Source: a bacterium (GTDB lineage: Bacteria > Actinomycetota > Actinomycetes > Actinomycetales > Actinomycetaceae). Taken from it: a DNA stretch of 9,543 nt. A program made the position numbers and the translations under genes. Location of the stretch: the NCBI GenBank assembly GCA_030544165.1, contig JAUNRP010000068.1:1-9543 (forward strand). Direction: 5' to 3'. Under the pieces are notes generated by a model. The model saw nothing but the letters and a program-made list of their open reading frames with translations. It was not told where the DNA came from and ran no database searches. Shown piece by piece: positions 1 through 6,502 of the stretch (positions are counted from its first letter, which is position 1; every line of letters begins with the position of its first letter).

Positions 1-839
1 TGGACGTGCTGGTGCACGGTGAGGCCGAGCGCAACGACATGGTGCAGTACTTCGCGGAGCTGCTCGAGGGGTTCGCCACCACGCAGCACGGGTGGGTCCA
101 GTCCTACGGCTCGCGCTGCACGCGCCCATCCCTGCTGTGGGGCGATGTGTCCCGGCCCGAGCCGATGACGGTGGAGTGGACCAGCTACGCGCAGTCGCTC
201 ACGGACAGACCGATGAAGGGCATGCTCACCGGGCCGGTGACGATCCTCGCGTGGAGCTTCGTGCGCGATGACCAGCCGCTGGGGGAGACCGCGAACCAGG
301 TGGCGCTCGCCCTGCGGGACGAGGTGGCGGACCTGGAGCTCGCCGGCATCCGGTTGGTGCAGGTGGACGAGCCGGCCCTGCGGGAGTTGCTGCCGCTGCG
401 GAAGGACGATCAGGCGGAGTACCTGGCGTGGTCCGTGCGGTCGTTCCGCGTGGCCACCGCCGGTGCCGCGGCCGCCACACAGATCCACACGCACCTGTGC
501 TACTCGGAGTTCTCCGAGATCATCGACGCGATCGACGGCCTGGACGCGGACGTCACCTCGATCGAGGCGGCCCGCTCCAAGATGGAGATCCTCCCCGCGG
601 TCCGGGACTCGGGCTTTGATCGGGAGATCGGGCCGGGAGTCTACGACATCCACTCGCCGCGGGTTCCCGAGGTGGCCGAGCTCGCGGAGCTGCTCGCGGC
701 CGCACAGCGGGCGATCCCGCAGCGCCAGCTCTGGGTCAACCCCGACTGCGGGCTGAAGACCCGGGGCTACGCGGAGGTCACCCCCGCGCTCACGAACATG
801 GTGGCCGCGGCCAAGGCGGCGCGGGAGGCAGGAGAATGA
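1..839 (+). CDS. metE: Cobalamin-independent methionine synthase, C-terminal part (5' end outside window)
   Basis: MetE transfers a methyl group from 5-methyltetrahydropteroyl-triglutamate to homocysteine, giving methionine without cobalamin, in the cytosol. About 279 of roughly 750-770 residues are visible, covering the C-terminal barrel. Numbering from the GTG codon at position 6, the zinc ligands known from E. coli MetE are all present: His163 and Cys165 in IHTHLCYSEF, Glu187 in TSIEAARS, and Cys248 in WVNPDCGLKTRGY. The homocysteine-binding Asp121 (QVDEPALRE) and the catalytic His216 (GPGVYDIHSPRVP) are also there. The reading frame is open to the left edge, so the GTG at 6 is an internal valine and not a start. 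The C-terminus ends where the family normally ends, so the gene looks intact as far as seen. It converges on the lipoprotein gene, with a strong hairpin between the two. Confidence 0.97.
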   Translation, partial: DVLVHGEAERNDMVQYFAELLEGFATTQHGWVQSYGSRCTRPSLLWGDVSRPEPMTVEWTSYAQSLTDRPMKGMLTGPVTILAWSFVRDDQPLGETANQVALALRDEVADLELAGIRLVQVDEPALRELLPLRKDDQAEYLAWSVRSFRVATAGAAAATQIHTHLCYSEFSEIIDAIDGLDADVTSIEAARSKMEILPAVRDSGFDREIGPGVYDIHSPRVPEVAELAELLAAAQRAIPQRQLWVNPDCGLKTRGYAEVTPALTNMVAAAKAAREAGE

Positions 840-840
840 C

Positions 841-878
841 GTGAGGGGCGGGGTGGATCCCTCCACCCCGCCCCTCAC
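841..878. terminator. Perfect inverted repeat, shared bidirectional terminator
   Basis: A perfect 17-bp GC-rich stem (841-857 with 862-878) closes a 4-nt loop (TCCC). It begins one base after the metE stop codon and ends six bases before the stop codon of the convergent lipoprotein gene. No T-tract follows on either strand, which fits the U-less hairpin terminators often proposed for Actinobacteria. Its position between two convergent genes suggests that it stops transcription from both sides. Confidence 0.85.
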
Positions 879-884
879 CTCTGC

Positions 885-1847
885 CTACGGGGCCTCGATC
901 TCCGTGGCGGCCTGCGCCTCCGCCGGGACCTCGATCTCGGTGATCTCGTTCCAGTTGGAGAACGTGGACTCGTTGAACGTCTGGAAATCGGCGTCCATGT
1001 CCATGATCGTCATGACACCCTCGATGGTGGCACTCGCGGTGAACGGCTGGCCATCGTCCTGCGCCACCAGGTAGGTCATGGTGCCGGTTCCATCGAATCC
1101 GGAGATGAGGCCACCCGTGGCCGAACCCACGATCTCCACCACCGTCTCGCTGGGCAGGTCCACCGTGATCTCGTAGGCGGCCTCATTGTTGGTCTCCGCA
1201 GAGGCTGGCACCTCGTTGACCCGGATCCCCTCCGGGTCCGTGATGTTCCTGAGCGCCTCGTTCATGGGATCACTACCGAACCCCTGCGCGCTCACCTCCT
1301 CAGCGGTGAGCGGGTAGGTGGCCCACCCACCCGACGCCAGGTCTGACATGTAGACCCGGTGGGCACCCTCCTCGGGGACCAGGATCATCCGGACCTCCTG
1401 GCTGACCCCTCCCTGGGACTGGGTGGTGGACATGTCCATCTGGAGCGGATCCGTCACGTAGTCCGTGGTGAACTGCTGATCCGTCTCCTCGGACTGGCCC
1501 TGCATGGTGACCGAGGTGGTCACCCGCCCCTCCTGACGGTAGGAGTCGGCGTTCCAGAGGTAATCCACCGTCCGGGACACGAGGGCCGGGCCGTCCTCAG
1601 AGGAGGCGCCAGGTGCCGCAGGGGTTGGTGCTTCGGTGGGTGCCGCCTCTGTGGTCGGCGCTTCGGTGGGTGCTGCCTCGGTGGGCGCCGGGGTGGTGGG
1701 ATCCACCCCTGTGCCCGGCGAGGTGGTGCCCTCGCTGGTCTGGCCTCCGGCTGGACCGGTCGGAACCACCACGTTCTCATCCCCGCCACAGGCGGTGAGC
1801 GCCAGGCCCACGGCGAGCGCGGACACCGCCATCATGTTTCGCTTCAT
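885..1847 (-). CDS. Secreted lipoprotein with Pro/Thr/Glu/Ala-rich linker and LppX/DUF6612-like C-terminal domain
   Basis: The predicted precursor has 320 residues. It starts with MKRN, followed by a hydrophobic stretch and a lipobox (LTAC, Cys20), so it should be lipidated and anchored to the outer face of the membrane. Residues 21 to about 86 form a low-complexity linker that would lift the domain off the membrane. Residues about 87-320 form one domain rich in predicted beta strands, ending in NWNEITEIEVPAEA. That ending recalls DUF6612- and LppX/LprG-type lipoproteins, some of which carry lipids; this family assignment is a resemblance, not a proof. The ATG at 1847 is chosen because GGGGAG lies 4 nt upstream and the residues after it form a standard signal peptide. 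Start codons at 1859 and 1889 are in frame but would add a polar N-terminus before the signal. The gene lies 72 bp downstream of the TVP38-like gene and has its own promoter candidate. Confidence 0.88.
   Translation of the reverse strand: MKRNMMAVSALAVGLALTACGGDENVVVPTGPAGGQTSEGTTSPGTGVDPTTPAPTEAAPTEAPTTEAAPTEAPTPAAPGASSEDGPALVSRTVDYLWNADSYRQEGRVTTSVTMQGQSEETDQQFTTDYVTDPLQMDMSTTQSQGGVSQEVRMILVPEEGAHRVYMSDLASGGWATYPLTAEEVSAQGFGSDPMNEALRNITDPEGIRVNEVPASAETNNEAAYEITVDLPSETVVEIVGSATGGLISGFDGTGTMTYLVAQDDGQPFTASATIEGVMTIMDMDADFQTFNESTFSNWNEITEIEVPAEAQAATEIEAP
1623..1682 (-). repeat. Two tandem 30-bp units encoding a TEAAPTEAPT repeat
   Basis: Within the lipoprotein linker, residues 56-65 and 66-75 are two identical copies of TEAAPTEAPT. 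The two 30-bp DNA units agree at 26 of 30 positions. The peptide is conserved while the DNA has drifted, so the duplication is not very recent. Such linkers can change length by slippage between strains. Confidence 0.8.
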
Positions 1848-1888
1848 ATCTCTCCCCATCAGGTGTTCGTCGCTACTCGGGAGATTCA

Positions 1889-1917
1889 ATCCTAGGAAGC
1901 GTCACTGCGCCAGTCAC
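1889..1917 (-). promoter_or_regulatory. Candidate promoter of the lipoprotein gene
   Basis: On the minus strand, GTGACT (1912-1917) is followed by 17 bp and then TAGGAT (1889-1894), which fits a TAnnnT -10 element. Transcription would start near 1882, leaving a leader of about 35 nt that contains the GGGGAG ribosome-binding site. The promoter lies wholly between the TVP38-like stop codon and the lipoprotein start. The GTGAC pentamer occurs twice with a 12-bp period (1913-1917 and 1901-1905), so the -35 region may also bind a regulator. Confidence 0.45.
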
Positions 1918-1919
1918 GT

Positions 1920-2657
1920 TCATCCGAGCCAGGACGCGATCCCCTGGAGCGCAGCCATCAGGCCGAACGAGTAGACCGCCAGCGTCCACGGCTTGCAGGT
2001 GACGATGATCAGGGCGTAGGTGGAGAACCTCACCCGTGTGGTCCCTGCGAGGTAGCAGAGCAGGTCGTCGGGGGCGACGGGAAGCAGGATGGCCACGGCG
2101 AACAACCGGGTGAACCCAGGCCGATCGGTCCACTCCTGGAACTTTCCCACCAAGGGAGCCGGGAAGATCCGTTCGATGATTCCCATCCCGAAGTGACGCG
2201 CGATCCAGAATGCGCCGAACGAACCCAGTGAGATCCCGATCCAGTTGAACAGGAAGCCGAGCCACGGGCCAAACAGCACGGGCCCTGCCACGATCCCGAT
2301 CCCGCCGGGGATGATCGGAAAGATGCACTGTGCCGCCACGAGCACGATGTAGACCACGGGTCCGTAGAGCCCGAGCGAACCCACGAACTGTTGGAGCGAC
2401 TCCAGCGAGCGCAGCGTTCCATTGGCGAAGCCGGCGATCACCAGTCCGGCACACAGCACCAGGAGTGCCACGAGTGCGATACGCACCCAGCGCTGCATGA
2501 CCGCTCGCTCCGGAAGGCTCTGTGGGATCCGCTCGAGCTGGTCCTCGATCCTCTCGCGGCGGTCATCGAGGCGTGCGCGGGCCCTCCTGCCCAGCTCGAC
2601 CGAGGTGGCCCGTCCCTCCTCGAGCGCACTCCTGCGCGCTGCGCCCTCTACGGTCAT
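1920..2657 (-). CDS. TVP38/TMEM64 (VTT, SNARE-associated) family membrane protein
   Basis: This is a 245-residue integral membrane protein. Residues 1-56 form a charged, probably helical cytosolic segment rich in Arg and Glu. A first membrane helix spans about 58-77. The conserved VTT/DedA-like core follows: FPIIPGGIGIVAGP at 113-126, a Gly-rich stretch with FGPWLG at 129-134, and WIARHFG at 151-157. A second half-site (AILLPVAPDDLLCYLAG, 189-205) precedes the last membrane helices. Related DedA proteins help flip the undecaprenyl phosphate carrier, and eukaryotic VTT proteins are lipid scramblases. A lipid-transport role is therefore plausible, but the substrate is unknown. The ATG at 2657 is supported by AGGGG 5 nt upstream. 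The gene lies 131 bp after the protease-like gene on the same strand. Confidence 0.9.
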   Translation of the reverse strand: MTVEGAARRSALEEGRATSVELGRRARARLDDRRERIEDQLERIPQSLPERAVMQRWVRIALVALLVLCAGLVIAGFANGTLRSLESLQQFVGSLGLYGPVVYIVLVAAQCIFPIIPGGIGIVAGPVLFGPWLGFLFNWIGISLGSFGAFWIARHFGMGIIERIFPAPLVGKFQEWTDRPGFTRLFAVAILLPVAPDDLLCYLAGTTRVRFSTYALIIVTCKPWTLAVYSFGLMAALQGIASWLG

Positions 2658-2702
2658 CCTGGCCCCTTGATCCCCGGCGCCGCCCGGTGCGCGCGCCCCC
2701 TC

Positions 2703-2708
2703 AACCTA
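2703..2708 (-). promoter_or_regulatory. Candidate -10 element for the TVP38-like gene
   Basis: TAGGTT on the minus strand matches TAnnnT and would give a leader of about 40 nt that contains AGGGG. No convincing -35 box lies at the right distance. A small palindrome, GTGGT-CAC-ACCAC (2727-2739), sits near where the -35 should be. The rest of the 131-bp gap (2658-2788) holds only weak 4-6 bp stems (for example 2743-2757) and no clear terminator for the protease-like gene. Confidence 0.3.
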
Positions 2709-2788
2709 ACGCGGGGGGAATCGGTGGTGGTCACACCACGGGTGCCCATCTGGGCGCGCGGTGTCCTCCGAACGGATGAGGGGAGGGT

Positions 2789-4960
2789 CTACCAGCCGGG
2801 GCGGGAGGCGCGGGCGTTCGAGGCGCCCACGAGTCCGGTGTAGGGCACGGTGGCCACCACATCACCGCCCCGGTCGGAGACAACGAGGAATCCCGAATAC
2901 ATGGCTCCGGTGGGTGCGTCCGCGGAGGGACTCACGGTCACCGTGACCTCCCGCTGCGCCCCGGCGGGCACGGGAAGGTCGGCCTCCGAGAAGGTGATAT
3001 CGGCGTCGAATGTGGAGGCAGTCACCGCCTCCCCGAGCCCAGCGGCCGGGATCCCGAGCGCCGGCACGTAGGAGAAACGGTAGGTCTCATCACTGCCGCT
3101 CATGTTGGCGATCGTGAGGGGCGCACTGTACGGCCCCTCGGCAGACGGCCCCGCGTTCACCAGGCCAGGAAGGACCGACGTGGTTCCCTCGAGCGCCGCG
3201 TCCACCCGGATCAGTCCGGCGCCCTGGTGGAGCGGGGTCTCCTGGATCCCCGAACCCGGAGCGACGGCGGTGGGAGCGGGCGTGGCCGTGTTCTGGAGCT
3301 GGGCGAGGACCTCGCCAGGGGTGAGTTCGGGCGAACCCTCGAGCGCGAGCGCGGCGGCACCGGCCACAGAAGCGGCCGCGAGCGTCACTCCGGAGAGGGT
3401 GGCGGAGCCGCCCCTCTCCAGCGGATACGTGGAGGGGATCGCGCCTCCGGGAGCACCGAGATCTGGCACCTGCGAGGCATTCCCGAGCGGTGAGAAATCG
3501 GAGATCAGGCCACCGGCAGGATCTGTCATTGTGATGGTGGACCCGGGAACGGTGATGGTGGCGGTATCGTCCGCATCACCGCCCTCGGTGAGCCGGAGGA
3601 TGGCAGCGCCGTCGGAGCGGGTCAGCGAGATCGCGGGGATGGTCACGGCGGGTTCCCCGGCAACGGTCATGTAGAGCGGGCTGTCCGAATCGTTCGTCAC
3701 CACCACGGCGGAGGCACCGGCCTGCTGGGCGTTGATCGCCTTGACGTGGAAGGAGCAGGTTCCCCGCTTCGTCACCAGGACACGGCCACCGAGGTCCTCC
3801 TCGAGGGGCTCACAGGCGATGGCGGGATCCGCCAGGACGATCTCGGTGCCGTCGAGGTCGGAGGAGAGTGGCGGGGCCCCGGTCGCGTCCAGGTAGCCGA
3901 TCGTGATCTCCTCACCGTGCGAGGCGATCAGGGCAGACTGCACCAGCAGGTTGTTCTCGAAGGATGCCACCGAGATCGGTCCGCCACCCTCCACGGCCGC
4001 GCCCCGGCGCTCGTCTCCCACCGCCCCATTGCCGGCAGGAGCAACCACCACCACACCGGCCTGGCTGAGGGCATCAGCAGCAGCAGTGGTGGGGTAGCTG
4101 GACCCCTCGTGTACCGGGGGAGTGGGGAGCGTCAGCACGTCCATCCCATCGGCGAATGCGGCCTCCATCGCGCCCAGCAGGATGTCGCTCGTGGTGGAGC
4201 CGGTGCATCCAAAGACCCGGTAGGAGCCGAGGGTGGCACCCGGTGCCACTCCGGTGAACTCCCCGTTCGCGCCGATGATGCCGGCCACGTGGGTGCCGTG
4301 CCCCAGGCAGTCGTCCGGGTCCGGATCGGGAGCCGGGGTGGCGGCCGTGGGTGCGGGGGCGAAGGAGGCGAACGAATCGCCCACGAAGTCCTGGCCGAAC
4401 GCCACCCGTTCTGTGGGGAACTCGGAGTCCGCGCTGCCCCCCAGATCGGGATGGTGGTAGTCCACCCCCGAGTCGATGATCCCCACCCGGACCCCGGCGC
4501 CGCTCAGTCCGAGATCGGTGTGGGCGCGGCCCGCGCCCATCATCTCGAGGGCAGGTGCCACCTCGGTGGCCACTGCCCGGACCTCCGGGGCCTGCACGCC
4601 CACCACGGGGAAGAGCGCCTGCACACTCGGCAGGGCGGCGAGCTCGGTGGCGGCGTCCTCCTCTGCCGCGACCACGAGGCCGTTGAAGAGGGTGGTGTGC
4701 CGTGCCGTGATGGCCGGCTCGAGACCTGCGGCCGCCGCCTCGCGTTCGAACGCGGAATGCTCCGCCTCGATGCGTCCCTGAGAGCCCCCGAGTGCGGTGG
4801 CCTGGCTCCCCATCTGCAGGAACCACCGTGGCGTGCCGGGTGTGGCCTCCACGCCCGGGTCTGGTTCCACGGGGGTGGGGGAGGCGTGGGCGGGTGCGAT
4901 GCCAAGTGTGAGGGCGAGCGCAGCTCCGAGCACAACTCCCACTCCCCGCCGCACCATCAT
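2789..4960 (-). CDS. Secreted subtilisin-like (S8) protein with PA domain, catalytic Ser replaced by Thr
   Basis: The precursor has 723 residues. Residues 1-26 are a signal peptide ending in AHA, probably cleaved before SPTP. Residues about 45-125 resemble an I9-type propeptide. The S8 domain spans about 155-590. It has catalytic Asp163 (GIIDSGVD), catalytic His221 (LGHGTHVAG) and the oxyanion Asn311 (APAGNGA). A protease-associated (PA) domain is inserted at about 350-475, including KRGTCSFHVKA. A Fn3-like domain (about 600-710) ends the protein. The layout is that of Vpr/lactocepin-like subtilases. The serine motif, normally GTSMAAPHVAG, reads GVTLAAASVAG (524-534), so the nucleophile position is Thr526 (codon ACG at 3383-3385), and the conserved Pro and His after it are also gone. 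The binding-strand motif (usually like DVINLSLG) reads DVLTLPTP (274-281). Family membership is certain; peptidase activity is doubtful. An ATG at 4957 is an equally good start: AGAAGGA lies 3 nt before the first ATG and 6 nt before the second. The gene is divergent from the M20 gene. Confidence 0.93.
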   Translation of the reverse strand: MMVRRGVGVVLGAALALTLGIAPAHASPTPVEPDPGVEATPGTPRWFLQMGSQATALGGSQGRIEAEHSAFEREAAAAGLEPAITARHTTLFNGLVVAAEEDAATELAALPSVQALFPVVGVQAPEVRAVATEVAPALEMMGAGRAHTDLGLSGAGVRVGIIDSGVDYHHPDLGGSADSEFPTERVAFGQDFVGDSFASFAPAPTAATPAPDPDPDDCLGHGTHVAGIIGANGEFTGVAPGATLGSYRVFGCTGSTTSDILLGAMEAAFADGMDVLTLPTPPVHEGSSYPTTAAADALSQAGVVVVAPAGNGAVGDERRGAAVEGGGPISVASFENNLLVQSALIASHGEEITIGYLDATGAPPLSSDLDGTEIVLADPAIACEPLEEDLGGRVLVTKRGTCSFHVKAINAQQAGASAVVVTNDSDSPLYMTVAGEPAVTIPAISLTRSDGAAILRLTEGGDADDTATITVPGSTITMTDPAGGLISDFSPLGNASQVPDLGAPGGAIPSTYPLERGGSATLSGVTLAAASVAGAAALALEGSPELTPGEVLAQLQNTATPAPTAVAPGSGIQETPLHQGAGLIRVDAALEGTTSVLPGLVNAGPSAEGPYSAPLTIANMSGSDETYRFSYVPALGIPAAGLGEAVTASTFDADITFSEADLPVPAGAQREVTVTVSPSADAPTGAMYSGFLVVSDRGGDVVATVPYTGLVGASNARASRPGW

Positions 4961-5017
4961 CGTTCCTTCTTAGTCGCCCACCAGGTCGGATTGCAAGGCG
5001 CCCCCCGCGCCCTGGCC

Positions 5018-5045
5018 GTTATCTCGTCGTGACATTCTCTCACAA
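5018..5045 (-). promoter_or_regulatory. Candidate promoter of the subtilisin-like gene
   Basis: On the minus strand, TTGTGA (5040-5045) is followed by 16 bp and then GATAAC (5018-5023). Each box matches the sigma-70 consensus at 4 of 6 positions. Transcription would begin near 5011 with a leader of about 50 nt. That leader would contain a small GC hairpin (4997-5011, 5-bp arms with a 5-nt loop) and the AGAAGGA ribosome-binding site. Confidence 0.35.
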
Positions 5046-5121
5046 TTGCCCGTTCTGCCGCCAGATTCCGCCATCCACCTGTGGACAGACCGCGAGGCGG
5101 ATGCTGCGCGAGGACGCGCGT

Positions 5122-5127
5122 TAGGGT
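5122..5127 (+). promoter_or_regulatory. -10 element for a probably leaderless M20 transcript
   Basis: TAGGGT lies exactly 6 nt before the ATG at 5134. With a standard -10 position, the first transcribed base would be the A of the start codon. The AGGG inside the hexamer could instead act as a weak Shine-Dalgarno at 7-nt spacing, so this is the most ambiguous of the five cases in the window. Confidence 0.5.
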
Positions 5128-5133
5128 TGCCAC

Positions 5134-6468
5134 ATGGAGTCCATCAGCCGTACCGAGACCGAGGCCGTTCAAATCGCCCAGCGCCTCATCCGCATCGACT
5201 CCTCGAACTACGGGGACAACGCGGGCCCGGTGGAGCGCGAGGCCGCCGAGTGCATCGCCGAGCTGCTCTCGGACGTGGGCTGGGACCCCACCCTCGTGGA
5301 GTCTGCCCCCGGACGCACCACGGTCCTCCTCCGGATCGAGGGCACCGATCCCAGCCGTCCCGCCCTGGTGCTCCACGGCCACACGGACGTGGTCCCTGCC
5401 CGGGCTGAGGACTGGACCGTGCCCCCCTTCGCCGGCGAGGAGCGGGACGGGATGCTGTGGGGCCGCGGCGCCGTGGACATGAAGGACATGCTCGGGATGA
5501 TGGTGGCGATCGCCCGGGACATGAAGAGGAGCGGGTGGCGCCCCGAGCGGGACGTGGTGCTCACGGTGTTCGCCGATGAGGAGGCGGGCGGCCGGTACGG
5601 CGGGCACTGGGTGGTGGACAACCACCCCGAGTTCTTCGAGGGCGCCACCGAGGCCGTCTCCGAGGTGGGCGGCTACTCGGTCACCGTGAACGGCCGCCGC
5701 GTCTACCTGCTCCAGACCGCGGAGAAGGGCCTGCACTGGCTCGGCCTCGTGGCCCGGGGAACCGCCGGGCACGGATCGCTGGTCAACGAGGACAATGCCG
5801 TCACCCGGCTCGCCGGAGCCGTGGACCGGATCGGGCGCCACGTCTGGCCCACGGACCTCACGCCCACCGTTCGCACGCTCCTCGACGGCGTGGCAGACCT
5901 GACCGGGCTCACGTACGACCCGGAGGACCGCAACTCGATCCTGAACCTGGTGGACGCCCTCGGCCCCTCCAAGGCCTTCGTCCAGGCCTCCCTGTCCACC
6001 CGCGCCAACCCCACGCAACTGGACGCCGGATACAAGGCGAACGTCATCCCGGGGGAGGCACGCGCCGTCGTCGATATGCGGACCATCCCCGGGCGTGACG
6101 AGGAGGCGCTCGCCGAGCTCAAGCGGCTGGCGGGACCGGGGATCGAGTTCGAGCCCATCAACCAGGACATCGGACTCGAGGTCCCCTTCGAGGGCGAGTT
6201 CGTGGACTCGATGGTGGATGCCGTGCTCGCCGAGGACCCCGGCGCGGTGGTGCTGCCGTACATGCTCTCCGGAGGGACGGACAACAAATCGCTCTCCAAG
6301 CTCGGCATCCGGGGCTACGGATTCACCCCCCTCCGGCTTCCCGGTGAGCTGAACTTCGCGGCCATGTTCCACGGGGTGGACGAGAGGGTTCCGGTGGACG
6401 CGATCCACTTCGGGACCCGCACCCTCACCCGGCTCCTGCGCGGCGGGGGCGGCGGGCCAATCCGGTAG
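5134..6468 (+). CDS. M20 family metallohydrolase (ArgE/DapE/ACY1-like peptidase or deacylase)
   Basis: This is a 444-residue cytosolic zinc hydrolase with no signal peptide. The M20 metal-binding and catalytic residues are present in order: His83 and Asp85 (VLHGHTDVVPA), bridging Asp115 (GRGAVDMKD), Glu149 and Glu150 (FADEEAGG), a ligand-position Glu177 (SEVGG), and the C-terminal His413 (MFHGVDERVPV). The dimerisation domain lies at about 200-310 and includes His213 (GTAGHGS). Enzymes of this group cleave dipeptides or N-acylated amino acids; the exact substrate cannot be read from sequence. From memory it resembles Rv2141c of M. tuberculosis, which lies in a similar neighbourhood. The length is normal. 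The start at 5134 is supported by the adjacent -10-like hexamer. The small acidic gene follows after 34 bp. Confidence 0.93.
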   Translation: MESISRTETEAVQIAQRLIRIDSSNYGDNAGPVEREAAECIAELLSDVGWDPTLVESAPGRTTVLLRIEGTDPSRPALVLHGHTDVVPARAEDWTVPPFAGEERDGMLWGRGAVDMKDMLGMMVAIARDMKRSGWRPERDVVLTVFADEEAGGRYGGHWVVDNHPEFFEGATEAVSEVGGYSVTVNGRRVYLLQTAEKGLHWLGLVARGTAGHGSLVNEDNAVTRLAGAVDRIGRHVWPTDLTPTVRTLLDGVADLTGLTYDPEDRNSILNLVDALGPSKAFVQASLSTRANPTQLDAGYKANVIPGEARAVVDMRTIPGRDEEALAELKRLAGPGIEFEPINQDIGLEVPFEGEFVDSMVDAVLAEDPGAVVLPYMLSGGTDNKSLSKLGIRGYGFTPLRLPGELNFAAMFHGVDERVPVDAIHFGTRTLTRLLRGGGGGPIR

Positions 6469-6489
6469 CCGTTTCGATCCCCCGGAAGG

Positions 6490-6495
6490 TAGGCT
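6490..6495 (+). promoter_or_regulatory. -10 element for a probably leaderless small acidic gene
   Basis: TAGGCT lies 7 nt before the ATG at 6503. GGAAGG (6484-6489) is too far away, at 13 nt, to be a normal ribosome-binding site. The element sits in the 34-bp gap after the M20 gene, so the small gene can be expressed on its own as well as by read-through. Confidence 0.5.
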
Positions 6496-6502
6496 CACCC
6501 GT

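Noticed and set aside
1900..1918. Small hairpin between the TVP38-like and lipoprotein genes as a terminator
   Set aside because: Only a 4-bp core stem (ACTG/CAGT) forms, followed by a mismatch. The direct repeat and promoter reading fit the sequence better.
1873..2454. Minus-strand open frame of 193 codons overlapping the TVP38-like gene
   Set aside because: It is an alternate frame of the TVP38-like gene, Arg-rich and without membrane segments, whereas the chosen frame gives conserved VTT motifs.
3746..5032. Plus-strand open frame of 428 codons opposite the subtilisin-like gene
   Set aside because: It is antisense to a signal peptide, propeptide and S8 domain that are well formed on the minus strand; the product is Gly/His/Arg-rich without domains.
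5080..5088. TGTGGACAG-like DnaA box
   Set aside because: It is a single imperfect 9-mer with no cluster, no AT-rich stretch and no replication gene nearby.
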